Shown here piece after piece: positions 47,357-58,959 of a DNA stretch of 64,000 bases. A model generated the notes under the pieces. It worked only from the letters and a program-made list of their open reading frames with translations. It was not told where the DNA came from and searched no databases. How positions within the stretch are numbered: the stretch's first letter is position 1; every line of letters starts with the position of its first letter. Source of the DNA: Liolophura sinensis (Eukaryota; Mollusca; Polyplacophora; Chitonida; Chitonidae); assembly GCF_032854445.1 (NCBI RefSeq), contig NC_088295.1, forward strand, positions 46,921,385-46,985,384. Reading direction: 5' to 3'. Position numbers and translations under genes: made by a program.

Positions 47357-50300
47357 TCACGTGAAGTAGAAGTCTATGGTGAGATGATTTCTGATTTCAT
47401 TGTTTGTAATCATCTGAAATAGAAAACTGATCTAAAAATAGCCTCATTCAACAGGAAAACTTGTGGAATTTGACTACTGGAATAAAAAGAGAACCTACAC
47501 CATTTCATGCGATTGTAGCTTTCAACAAATCGTAGTGTCTTAACACCGCCGAAAAAAAAAGACTGGTCCTATTTTTATTCCACTGGCAGAATTCAATGAA
47601 CCTATATGACAAATTGCAAACGTTTTAAGGCAGCTTATATTAAACTAAAGATAAGTAAATAATCTCAATGCAAATAAATGCTATAGCTACAGCTAGGATT
47701 TCTGCCTATGAGAACGGAACGTGCATAATAATTTACACGCAGCTACAAATTACAACAATAGCGCCAAGGATGCTGCATGCTATATGAAGAAATTTAACTT
47801 GTCTGATGGTAGACTTGTACATTACAGTCTGTACAGGAAATGGTTATTGGCTTCAATCCTTATGTGACCCCTGTGCCTATGCTACCGTTCAGATTGCCAT
47901 CCCAACAAAGGCATATATATGGGTCAATCCTATCTTAGGACAGTGACAGGGTCACCCTGGCAGATAACAATGTACTGAGTTTACCATTATATAACATGGA
48001 CATAGTAACCAGGACGTATTTTTTCATGGAAAGCATTTAATCATCTCATATTACCATTTAATCTTCCTGGACCAACTTTTGCAAATCCCTGTTCTCCATT
48101 AGGGTTTGTACCCATGAAGTACAGTATGTGTAGGATTAAGCATATTTTTCTAAATTCTGGAATTCCTACATTTGCCAAAATATAAAAACACCGCATAAAA
48201 CTTAAAGATAACATGGTTACCTTGTCCAACTCATTTTTGTGTATTTGGCCTGGAGCAGCCAGTCTTGGGTCATTCATAATTTGACAGGTAATGTCCAGTA
48301 AGCGGTCATCAGAAAGGCTATTGGAGTACAGCTGTTTTAAAAGACGGAAAACTCCCTCATGGGTCAAGACAACATCCCTGAGCAAATGTAGGTGATTGTA
48401 CAAAACTGAAAAACAAGAACAAAGCTTCCATATGTGGTCAGTTGTGCATGTGTTTAAATAGGCTCTAGGTGGCCAAGGTGGTTAGTGTGCCAGAGCCATG
48501 AAATGAAACCAGGATCCTCATATCAATGCAGATGCTGTGAGTTCAAGTCCAGCTAATGAGGACTTCCTCTCTGGTCTTACATCCAACGGTCTTTCAGCAT
48601 CCTGCAGATGGTTGTGGGTTTCCCCAAGGCTCTACCCAGTTTCCTTAATGCTGGCCGCTATAGTATAGCGTAAATAGTCTTGAACACATCATAAAACACC
48701 AATCAAAGAAATTAATATAAGGCTTTGTGTAAATTATTACTGTTGTAATTTTTACAATATTTCTTTAGGCATTTATGCCATCTTTCTTACAGGCGTTTTT
48801 TCCAGTACTAATGTTACCTGACAAAGGCCATGATTTCAATGGGCTCTGCTTGCTTCCTCCCTCTCTCTACCCTTCCCCTCTCCAACACACACACAACTTT
48901 GACTCGTAAATATTTTTTGTTTGCTTCAGGCTTACCATTACTTCAAACATTATTTTAATCATGTCATGACTGTGTAGCCTTGATGGATGGATGGGCCATT
49001 TCCCTAGCCAAACCATTTCAACTTAGTTCCTACTTACATGATCTCTTCTTCTGTACATCTGTATGTGGGCTAAGAAGCGCACACAACTGAATGAACTTGT
49101 ATGGCAGCAAATACGTCTGGGATTCATCTAAGAATTTCTCAATGACTGGCCGCAGGTAAAGACTGCCAGAAAACTCTGGTATCATCAAGCATTCGTCAAC
49201 TGTCAGTCCTTGGACGTCTTTTTCATTACCAGCACTAGGCTGTGTGATGAACTGTGCATACCTCTCCAACAACTCATTAATCTCCCTTACTGAAACTGAA
49301 ACAACATTTCAGATTTTAATTGACAGATTGATGTATAACACTTTTAACATTTTGTACTAGTTTTATCTAAAAAAAAAATAATTTTCAAAGACAATAATAT
49401 TGCTCCAAGATTATGTTCATACAGTTGAGATAAAATATGAAAGCTAATACCCGGGAAATCTAGTCATGAATTTGGATACCAGCAAAAGCAGATAATGTAT
49501 AAACATAGTAAATATCTGATAAAAAACATCTATACTGGAGTTTGCGGTAGTTTAACTTACAAAATAAACTGAAGTGCAGAAAATTAGGAACAGTACACAA
49601 AGAACACTTCAGTTGAAACTTCGGCCAAAATGGATGAGAGAACCATTAACTCACATTCTGTAGATTTATGAAGTTCAAGAATCTCCCCCTCACTCAACAG
49701 ACTCTCAGAATTTCCCTGAAATTGTTTATTGTTGGAAATTAGAAACATATATCAAGGACAGGGGGGTGGGGGGGGGGGGTAGATTTGTAGTAGAAATACT
49801 TAGAAGAGTTACTTTCTTTAGTTATTTAAGATGGAAAATCTTCAGCAAAGAGATTGAAAAATTCACAGATATGTTAATATTTACAGATAAATGACTGCAG
49901 CAAAGTTTCAAGTTATGCTTGTTAAGCTACTTTATTTTATTTCAGGGGAAAGTACAAGGGCTTAATGGCCCGATCGTGGTCAGTAGGCTGTATGTATAAT
50001 CAGATTCTGAGTGCCAGGTATGCCCACATATTTTGGCATGATCATGACATTCCACTGGGATCATCCCGTGGGACAATTTTGCTATACATTTTTACAATAA
50101 CATGTCATGGGTACCAGTATATTCGTATTAGCCGTTTCCAAATGCCTGCAAGTGATTTAATAATTTATTTGATTGGTATTTTATGTAGTACTCAAGAATA
50201 TTTCCTGGGGGAAACACGACCCTTTCCAGGTTGTTGGCAGACCTTCCCATGTGCGACCGGAGATAAAACCAGCATCAGCTGCATTTAAACTCACAGCCCC

Positions 50301-50450
50301 CAGTTCAGATAGCAAGCCGTGCTTGTACCGGGGAATGACACTGACAGTTCACATGCTGTTTCACACGATTTTCTAAATTATCTAAATACGAACTCCAAAG
50401 CATAATTGCCAATCAGTAAACCCATGAACTTTCATAAGGTTAAGTACCAT
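47357..50450 (-). CDS. Calcineurin-B-like EF-hand protein with degenerate loops
   Basis: Complement exons 50448-50450 (ATG only), 49655-49715, 49038-49289, 48221-48405 and 47357-47413 close in frame to 185 residues, the size of calcineurin B and CHP proteins. The fold pattern matches that family: GLTVDECLMIPEF after EF1, PVIEKF before EF2, GVFRLLKQLY after EF3 and a final NNEIRNHLTIDF. All four calcium loops lack the usual Asp/Asn ligands (for example LDESQTYLLPYKF at 75-87), so calcium binding looks lost. The inferred N-terminus MGNSESLL fits an N-myristoylation signal as in calcineurin B, but rests on the ATG|gtactt donor of exon 1; an alternative ATG|gtgcat lies at 50473-50475. Exon 3 has tandem acceptors 6 nt apart, which would insert two residues. 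It is divergent from PDHA. The exact orthologue is not recognised. Confidence 0.75.
48460..48718 (-). repeat. SINE, common family, diverged full copy
   Basis: Reverse copy: TAGGTGGCCAAGGTGGTTAG, GAGTTCAAGTCCAGCTAATG, GATGGTTGTGGGTTTCCCCA and CATAAAACACCAATCAAAGA. It lies in the upstream intron of the calcineurin-B-like gene. Confidence 0.75.
50157..50300 (+). repeat. SINE, common family, partial
   Basis: TAATAATTTATTTGATTGGT, GTACTCAAGAATATTTCCTG and GCAGACCTTCCCATGTGCGA. It lies in intron 1 of the calcineurin-B-like gene. Confidence 0.75.
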
Positions 50451-50636
50451 GTTTCACAGGAAATGCACCATTCGTACGTTTTCAACACCGCTTCGCACAT
50501 GCCTGGGATGATCTGCAATGCTTCTTTAGTTACCGGTTGACAGGAACTGAATGGCGTGTGTCATGTGACCGGAAGTGCAGACGACTTGGGCGAAGGACAT
50601 AAATTTTCAAGGACGGGTGCGTTTCAAAGTTTAAAG
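50451..50636. promoter_or_regulatory. Divergent promoter of calcineurin-B-like gene and PDHA
   Basis: The two start codons are 186 bp apart on opposite strands. The interval contains ACCGGAAGTG (50568-50577), an ETS/GABP consensus often found in promoters of nuclear-encoded mitochondrial genes and in bidirectional promoters. It overlaps CATGTGAC (50562-50569), an E-box-like site. No TATA box was seen. Confidence 0.6.
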
Positions 50637-53600
50637 ATGCTCGCATCGCGGTTCGGCCTCATGGGTCGCTCTCCACCAGTGCGTTCGGTAGGTAATCGTG
50701 TTTTTCAAACAAGTCCGTATCTGTTGATGTGGTAGTGATGTGGATTGATCTTCACGTTGATTACAAAGTTTCCCGGTGTGTGACGATAACTGGGCCACTT
50801 GTGATACATCACGTTGCCGGGTTCATGCTGCTACTGGCGTTTCAGTTTTTTAAGTGACGGGCTTGAAGTTAATCTTGTTTAGTCTAAAGGCAAGTAACTC
50901 TATGGCTGTTTCAATTAATCTAAGTTCATTTTGATCGATGCTAAAAGACTTTGTCAGGTTATTGAAATGATCTTTGTTGCTCTGGACATGTTGTTAAATA
51001 CCGGTAATTTGGTTTCCTAGTCGTAACAAGTCTAAGGGTTAAGGTCACCTTGCTTAGCTACGTACACTGTAAAATTAGTTTCAAACAACTCTGACATGTG
51101 GCTTTGTTGGTGAAAATATTGTTTAAAATAGATTTCCATGCAAATAGGAGACTAGATGAAGAGAGAAGGACTATTAAGAACTACCTTAACATAGGTGAGA
51201 CTATAGTCCATCTAGATTTTTAATAATTCTAAATGTACCTGCTTAAAACTGATGCATGTCATTAGGCTTATCACAGTATCTGCTGTAAGTTCTAGTCAGA
51301 AAATTCAGACTCCCACAAAAGAGATGTTAATAATTTATTCTGTTTCCCGGGCCCCTGCAATGCAATGCAGCGATTTGGAGGCAAGTAGCCCTGACAGGCC
51401 ATCTCTTCATCCTAAAGGATAATGGTCCCAATGCCAACAATGCTTCCTGTCATATAATTTTGCCTGCTTTACGTGCTGTCCGTCACACACCGATGTTGGG
51501 GGCGGATAAAAAGTGTTTGTCCGCACTCGTAGTTGATTAAAATGCTCATCTTGGCCAGATATCCCCTCTTCCGATCGTTAGTAAATCCAACAGAGCTGAA
51601 AAGTACATAGCCATCGCTGCTATGCACATGGCACAACTGTTGTGTTGTTCTTGCAAGTTCTCCATATCCCGCGTTACCGTGTGGGGAAAATCGTTTAGTT
51701 GCTCTCGGGTCCTTTCCAAGTCAACAACAAGAAACCCGCAAATCATCAGCTCTTTACGTCGGAAGGACCCGAGAGCAACCAAATGATTTTATCATGAGTT
51801 AACGCAGGTCATCAGTAAATTGCGGGATCAACATGCCAGTTTTGCTGTGTGCCTGGCATTGATGGCCATGTAGTTTTCTGCTCTGATGGATTTACTAGCA
51901 ACAGAAAAAGGGGACATCTGGCTGAGATGAGCATTTTGGTCAACTGCGAGTACAAACAGACACTTTTTTATCTGCCTCAGCATGTGACCACAGCACGTAA
52001 AGGAGGTAGGGTTACATGACAGGTAGCATTGTTGGCATAAGGGCCGTTATCCTTTAGGATGAAGAGACGGCTCATAAGAGCAAGGAGGCAAGGTACCAGA
52101 CCAAAATAAAACTCTTTTGCGCAGAGGCATTTCAAAATATTTTGTGACACATCCTGAAGCCTGTTACAAGAATTAGATAAAGTAATTCTGTAAAACAGCC
52201 CAAAAGTGAGACATCATGTGATCGCCTGAGTGTAGGTGAAAACAATATTTCCACCTCATGTTGAAGCTTAGGGAAAAAAGTCCATGTCTGTCACTCCATC
52301 AGTAAGCCCTGGTTGTAAAAAAAAACATGATGTAAGCTCAACAGAAATACTCAAGATAGTCAGAGATTATACAGTTCAAAAATAGAAATCTTCCTTTGCT
52401 GTAATGTTAATGGAGGCCATGTGTTTTTTGGTTTTTACCTACATCATCTTTTAATAATATTTATTTATTTATTTGATTGATGTTTTACGCTGTACTCAAG
52501 AATATTTCTCTTATACGACGGCAGCCAGCATTATGGTGGGTGAAAACCGGGCAGAGCCTGGGGGAAACCCACGACCATCCGCAGGTTGCTGACAGACCTT
52601 CCCACGTACGGCAGGAGAGGAAGCCAGCATGAGCTGGACTTGACCTCACAGTCTTTTAATAATAAGATCATGTGGTCTTCAGCTACCGTGCCGTCTTATA
52701 GTATAACTTTCAGCCAACATACTAGAAATAAATGAAAAGCAAAAGCTAATGGTAATGAAAAGATTAACGTTTTCTGTTCAAAGGGTGTCATCAGTATTGT
52801 GCAGAAACGAAATGCATCTGAGGCTACCTTCCAGACTGAGGTAAGAAGCACAAAGATCAGGTTTTAGTAAGCAGCTGGGAAAAGACTATGAAGGCTACAA
52901 AGAGGATAATGTGACTTCCATTTTCAGCTGTTATTGAAAACAGTTGCTGAATTCTAGTTGGTAGAGGTCTGAGCTGTTGGTTTTTAGTATATATTTGATT
53001 ACAGGGCTGCAAATTAAAGACTTGTTAGCTGATTCGAGGCCAGTGGAATTCTGGATGGGCCAGTAGAGTGAAACAAGCACTGGCTAGACTGGCCTGTGAT
53101 TATCAACATTTAATTCAGTTACCAGTAACCCTAGCTACATTTTAAACAAACAGTCATCTAAAATATGGCTTATTATTTGATGTTATTACATGTTATGATG
53201 CCATAATAATCAAACAACAGCTACTGTAAAGACTTCAGATGTCAGTGTTAATTCAGTAATATATTCTAAGTGTTGTCATACTCTGTATTAATACATTGTG
53301 TGGCTATAAGCTGTCATTATTGTATGTATTCTCAGGATTTATTTATTATCCTGCATGTTTGTATTCTAATTTCTAAGGACTTGAGGCTGCGAAAAAACCT
53401 AATAATAATTTAGCTGAGAATAAATTGTAAAATGTTTCCCTACATTCAACTGAAAGACCAGCTAATACAGAGGAGGATATTTAGATTTCAAAGGACACTA
53501 TCTAGTAGTCCTGTTGGCCTGTGTCATTGTATTGTTAATTTTGACCTCTGGATTAAAGCACCACAGAATTGCTGTTATAATACTGTATATTTATTTAAGT

Positions 53601-56600
53601 CTGACCCAGGCTGCAGACTTGAACTCAGAAATCTGTAAGTCCCATGACCACTTTATTGCTCTTGGAAATGAATTTTTCTGTCAAGTGATATGTCATTTAT
53701 TGGTATTGTCACAGGTATAACCGGAGTAGTATTTTGTAAAAATACTCTTAGATAGTTCAGGCTGAAAAGCTTTAGTTCAAGTCCACCTTATGCTGGCTGC
53801 TTCTTTGGCCATGCATGGGTAGATCTGGCAACAACTTGCAGATGGTTGTGAGTTTCACCTCAGCGTCTGCCCTGTTTCCTCTCACCATAATGCTGGCCGC
53901 CGACATATAAGTGAAATGTTCTTGAGTACAGTGAAAAACACCGGTGAAATAAATTAAATAAATAACATTTCAGCAATACAAACTGCACAAGCTAGAGACG
54001 GGTCCTTCGACCACTGTAACAGTAAACAGAGAGGATGCCCTGAAATATTTTCGACAGATGACCACTGTGCGCCGAATGGAGACGGCTGCAGCTGGTCTGT
54101 ACAGAGCCAAGGTCATCAGAGGGTTCTGTCATCTGTATTCTGGTCAGGTAAACTACATTGCTCCAGTACTGGAATCTTACTGCTTATTAATTGTTCTTTT
54201 TTTTTAATTAACCTCCTGCATCTCAAATTTGAGGGCAAATACTTTAAATACATGTAGGATTGTTCTTGGAATTTGCATACATTATTTCTGTAAATGAATA
54301 ATTAGTAATTATTGCTTTTAACTTGTAGTGTTTTAAAATCAAAAATTGATGAGTGCTATAGTCATTCAGTCTTCGTATGGGCTTGATTTTAGGTTAAAAC
54401 ATCTCGAAATGTGTTTTTTAGACACCCCCCCCCCCTCTTTTTTTTTGTAACTGTAATGTAATACCCAGTTTTGACCGCCTTCGTACATATGTAAACCAAT
54501 GTGATACAATACAAACAAATAAATAATTGATAATTTTCTGATCTGTAAATCGTGTATAGTGAAGTGACATTGTTTAACAGGAAGCCTGTTGTGTGGGGAT
54601 GGAGGCTGCCATCACCCCAGAGGACTCTGTGATCACAGCTTACAGAGCTCACGGCTGGACCTTCATGAGAGGGGTGAGCCCACAGGCCATTCTCTCGGAG
54701 TTAACAGGTTTGTCAAATATATATTACTGTGACCATGTGCAAAATCTCCTAGTACTTGTATAAAACGTGTTTGGAGCTTCCACTGTTGTCTCCTAGGGTT
54801 TACAATTTTAATTTATTTGATAAGTGATAAATGTTAAAATGATTTTAGATAAATGTATGGATGTTTTGTTAAACGGGCCATGGGATGTGACACTGATAAC
54901 ATTCATGATGCCCTCAGCATTATTTTTTATGTTTTGGTTCTTGTAATGTCATACTTTATACCCAGTGCCCGTTTTTTCCTTAGGTCGGTCCACAGGATGT
55001 GCCAAAGGAAAAGGAGGGTCCATGCATATGTATGGAAAGAATTTTTATGGAGGAAATGGTATTGTTGGAGCTCAGGTGAGCATTAAATATTCCTGATACT
55101 TTAGTGGCCATCTCTGGCTATATTCAGTATATAGGCCTGTGGCTTTTATGCAGGTCCACATTACCATATTTTTCATATTTTATTTTAGTGCTTTTTTTTG
55201 AAGTTGTATGATATGAGTACAGATAAAATGCGTCTCCAAAACCTCCTAGTATTGTCATGTATGTCCACATGTCAGGACTTGACTCCAAAGGGAATCTGAG
55301 ACTTCGGAATTCAAAAATAGGGTAAAGAATTCAAATGAAAAGGTGTTGATTTACATAAAATGCACTGAACATAATTCAAGAATGGACAAGTAAATGTCAA
55401 GTAAGCTGCAGCACTTGTTTTTCTCAGATGTTGAGTGCTGCCAAGTATAAACTAAGCTCATTGTGAAGATTGCATTTTAACTTTTATTCAGACTCTGATT
55501 CCCATAGATTTTGGCACAATAAATTTGCAAGAATAATGCTCAGTTCTCATTAAATAAATCCTAAACCCTTATTTATTGTACCAAATTTCACGCATGTTTT
55601 TCACTTATAATTTTCGTAAAATTGGATAGGAACTTTTCATTCAAAAATGTGTTATTTCAGAAGGCAGGTTATGAGTGCATATTTGTGTTATATATGCAAC
55701 TGGCCTAATTCTATCCACCTTTCAGTGTGATTTATGCACTTTTTAAGTTTAATTTTGGCAACAAAACTATGTTCATTGGGCCAGCCAATTTCAGGGCTTC
55801 AAAACAAGCGTAAATTGGTTACAATGTTCCCAGAGTATGCTTGAATAAACATCTTACAAACAAATGAAAAGGTAGGCGAATTACAGTTATGTTTCTTGAT
55901 TTTATCTTACAGGTGCCACTGGGAGCTGGTATAGCATTTGCACACAAGTATAAAGGGGAAGAGAATATATGTATATCTCTGTATGGAGATGGCGCTGCCA
56001 ATCAAGGACAATTATTTGAGGCTTTTAATATCGCTAAATTATGGAATCTACCAGTGATATTTGTTTGTGAGAATAATGGCTATGGTATGGGAACAAGTGT
56101 AGAAAGGGCGTCAGCGTCTTCTACATACTACACCAGAGGGGACTATATACCAGGGTTGTGGGTAAGTAGCCCCTGGTAAAAGGAAAGACGGGTTATGCCA
56201 AAGACAGTACATGTGTTTGTGACCCTTGACGGAGGCAGGTGTATGGGGTGGTCTGAACGTAGAATCTATAGCCATTTTTGTCTCTGGTTGTTAGCCATTT
56301 TCGTCTCTGGTTGTTAGCCATTTTCCTGTGGTTGTTAGCCATTCTAAACCCACCCACCACCCGCACCTCAACCCCCGCCAGTGAAAAAGCTGAACTCAGC
56401 AGCAGTCCTTCACAATAACAACACTCAGTGACATCTGTTACAACACATGCAGCGGTTGTTTTCTGGTTTTCAATTAGTCAGTCAGAAACCCTTCACACCA
56501 ATGAAAAGAAGCCTGTTTTTATTAGGTCATGACTGTGAATGGTCGTCGGTTTCCTCAGGACTCTGCCCGGTTTCCTCCCACCATACTGCTAGCCTGATAT

Positions 56601-58959
56601 ATATATATATATAAATGTGCACTGTACGTGGGTTTGTTTCTCTGTGCTCTTCTTCACTTGCTCAACCCATAAACCTAAACTGCCATCATATACATACAAG
56701 CGTATATGTACAAATGTAATACTAATCAGATGTTCTTTCAGGCCCTCCACATATTAAAAAGAAGAGGTGCTTTTATTTGATGAAATGACAATGTTTCCTA
56801 GATGGATATCAGAGCTCTGCTGAGTCTGTACTGCCGAAAAACTCTGCCTTTAAAGATTGCGAAAAAAGTCAAATAAAACAATGTCCTCTTTATAAGGCTT
56901 ATCAGTCCTGTGTTAACGTTAGTGTAATGGTATTTTGTGTTAATCTTCCCATATACGTGTAAGAAATTAAACTTTGGCTGCCAATCAGTGGATAGACTTT
57001 ACTTACGTCACCCAGACGCAGGCTGACACACTACCAATGTAAAGTTCAAAATCCAGTCATTCACTCAATGCTAACTCTGGCATACCAAATAAAGTGTTGG
57101 CTGCCTACCTGTGGGCCTTTGTTCCTGTCACCAGCTTTGGCTGAAAAAACTGCTAAATATTAAAACCCAATCATTCTTTCATTCTAAACTTACACCAATA
57201 TACCAAATAAAATGTTAAATGCCAACTCAGTTAGTAGCCTTTACACGTGCTTCATTTTGGTTGGGATATGTAATTGTGGCTTTACAGGTAGATGGTATGG
57301 ATGTATTAGCCGTGAAAGAGTGCACACGCTTCGCTAGAGACTTTGTGTTAAAACAAGGCCCCCTGATGATAGAGATGGCTACCTACAGATACCACGGCCA
57401 CAGTATGAGCGACCCAGGAACCAGGTGAGTCATTGTGGGAGAGTCAGAAATGGCAGAAAGAGTATGATAATGCGAGCTCGTCAGTGTGATTTTTCGTAGC
57501 GAGTACTCTAATACAGTAAACAATTACCAGTGACAGTTACATATGAGGCTTTAACTTTGAAGAAATTGAGCTAAACACAACTTTCTTCAAGGACTATGAC
57601 ACATTGCATCATGTGCAACTTTGTAACTCTAATGGGCTCTTTAACAGTAAAAATTTTTTACATGTACATGCAATAATCATTACCTGTCCTTTGTAAACTA
57701 GATATGTCGTGTTAAAGCCTTAATAGTAGGCAGCAGGGCATAACATGGCCAAGCTGTTAAAAGATGATTATTTTTTAACAGCGAGCAGGAGAGGTGTGGG
57801 TTTGAACATGAACTCTCTCTGTAGATGGGATGTTGGCAGCAATACGTGATTCACACTGCTGTTGTCTGCCACTGGTGGGAAAGTTCTTCAGTAGCTTACC
57901 AAAGTCTCTCTGGTTTAACCTGGGCAAAAACTGATGGCCATCGTATAAGTGAAACATTCTTGTGCATGGCATTAAACAACAGTGAAATGAAAGAAGCCTT
58001 AGCGGAGAGACAGTTTAATGGTGTATGATGTTACAGTTACCGTATTACGTTACAGTTACCGTACCCGTGAGGAGATTCAGGAAGTCCGTCAGAGGAGGGA
58101 TCCCATCACTAACCTTAAGGAGAGGATTGTGTCAGCTGAGCTGGCCACAGAGGAGGAACTCAAAGTTAGTCTAATGCTTGCCAACCATTGGTGTATAGTA
58201 TGATCTAGCTAGTCACCTGTGGATTTGAACTAGTGATCCGTAGATTTTTAATCAGTGCTTAATACATTGCAAGACGAAATTGAAATGCCCTCTAGTATGG
58301 AGGTAAGTGGCACTTGATGACCAACCCAGGCTTCGGATTCACAAAACTTCCTATTAAAAGTCAATATTTGTTTGCCTCACCCTAACATGAAGTGTTTTTG
58401 GGCAAAGCTTACGTTAAACACTTCATAAGTATAGTATTATGTTGCTTAAGCGAACATCTTTACCTAAGCAAAAGAACTTCAGAATGTTCATGAAACCTGG
58501 CCCTGGTACAAGAGTGTATTTATTTATTTATTTATTTGATTGGTGTTTTATGCCGTACTCAAAAATATTTCACCTATACGACGGCGGTCAGCATTATGGT
58601 GGGTGGAAACCGGGGGGAAACCCACGACCATCCGCAGGTTGCTAGCAGACCTTCCCACTGAGCCACGGAGGCCCCTTACAAGTGTGTAACCCAAATAGTT
58701 CACTAATGCAGTTTGACACAATAAACAGAAAATCAACTTGGTCGAAGAACTTGTGCTGTGGAATGAACATTATTGGTGATCTGTGTTTCAGAAAATTGAC
58801 AACGAGATTAAAAAAGAAATTGATGAGGCTGTGGAGAAGAGCAAAACTGACCCAGAACCAGCTCTAGAGCAACTGTATAACCACGTCTACGTTGATGTGC
58901 CTTCCGATTTCAAAATTAGGGGCTGTGACGCCTTCAGCTACTTTGAGTCCAAGTCCTAG
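50637..58959 (+). CDS. PDHA1: Pyruvate dehydrogenase E1 component subunit alpha, mitochondrial
   Basis: Alpha subunit of the thiamine-diphosphate-dependent E1 of the mitochondrial pyruvate dehydrogenase complex, which decarboxylates pyruvate and acetylates E2 lipoyl groups. Exons: 50637-50687, 52784-52840, 53974-54147, 54581-54707, 54984-55075, 55913-56161, 57288-57424, 58056-58164 and 58792-58959; GT-AG throughout, phases close to 387 residues (human 390). The N-terminus [17 protein letters not shown] is basic and fits a mitochondrial targeting peptide. Family blocks: [52 protein letters not shown], the diphosphate motif GDGAANQG (about 192-199) ... [10 protein letters not shown], and [17 protein letters not shown]. 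The regulatory serines phosphorylated by PDH kinases are retained at about 229, 289 and 296. The exon 8 acceptor lies in a short tandem duplication. No testis-type retrocopy features are seen. Confidence 0.97.
51400..52070. repeat. 670-bp imperfect palindrome (long inverted repeat)
   Basis: The left arm, about 51400-51718, starts ATCTCTTCATCCTAAAGGAT. The right arm, about 51761-52070, ends ATCCTTTAGGATGAAGAGAC. The arms are reverse complements along their length with scattered substitutions and small indels, roughly 80% identical by eye. The loop is 42 nt. The inner stem reads GTTGCTCTCGGGTCC against GGACCCGAGAGCAAC. A minus-strand 78-codon ORF across it matches nothing recognised. It lies in PDHA intron 1. 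Confidence 0.9.
52457..52665 (+). repeat. SINE, common family, well preserved
   Basis: TTTATTTATTTATTTGATTG, GTACTCAAGAATATTTCTCT, GGCAGCCAGCATTATGGTGG and GAGGAAGCCAGCATGAGCTG. It lies in PDHA intron 1; the far 3' end is missing. Confidence 0.88.
53755..53965 (-). repeat. SINE, common family
   Basis: Reverse copy: AGTTCAAGTCCACCTTATGC, CTGCCCTGTTTCCTCTCACC, ATAATGCTGGCCGCCGACAT and AAATAAATTAAATAAATAAC. Its tail ends within 10-15 nt of the PDHA exon 3 acceptor. Confidence 0.85.
56268..56345 (+). repeat. Short tandem repeat, about 24-bp unit, 3-4 copies
   Basis: TTAGCCATTTTCGTCTCTGG-like units are repeated in PDHA intron 6. Confidence 0.8.
56530..56600 (-). repeat. SINE fragment, common family
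   Basis: Reverse: GAATGGTCGTCGGTTTCCTC, CTGCCCGGTTTCCTCCCACC and ATACTGCTAGCC, then a short (TA)n run. Confidence 0.7.
57825..57990 (-). repeat. Diverged SINE, common family
   Basis: Reverse: TGGCCATCGTATAAGTGAAA, CATTCTTGTGCATGGCATTA and AACAACAGTG. It lies in PDHA intron 7, about 65 bp before exon 8. Confidence 0.55.
58319..58507. mobile_element. Possible MITE with inverted ends
   Basis: The left end ACCAACCCAGGCTTCGGATT and the right end, read in reverse, ACCAGGGCCAGGTTTCATGA are loosely complementary over about 30 bp. It lies in PDHA intron 8. Confidence 0.4.
58518..58680 (+). repeat. SINE, common family, internally deleted
   Basis: TTTATTTATTTATTTGATTG, ACGACGGCGGTCAGCATTAT, then AGACCTTCCCA jumps straight to CTGAGCCACGGAGGCCCC, so the middle 3' block is deleted. 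It lies in PDHA intron 8. Confidence 0.85.

Noticed and set aside
51546-51782. 78-codon minus-strand ORF as a real gene
   Set aside because: It lies across the centre of the palindrome, and the matching frame in the other arm is broken; no homology was recognised.
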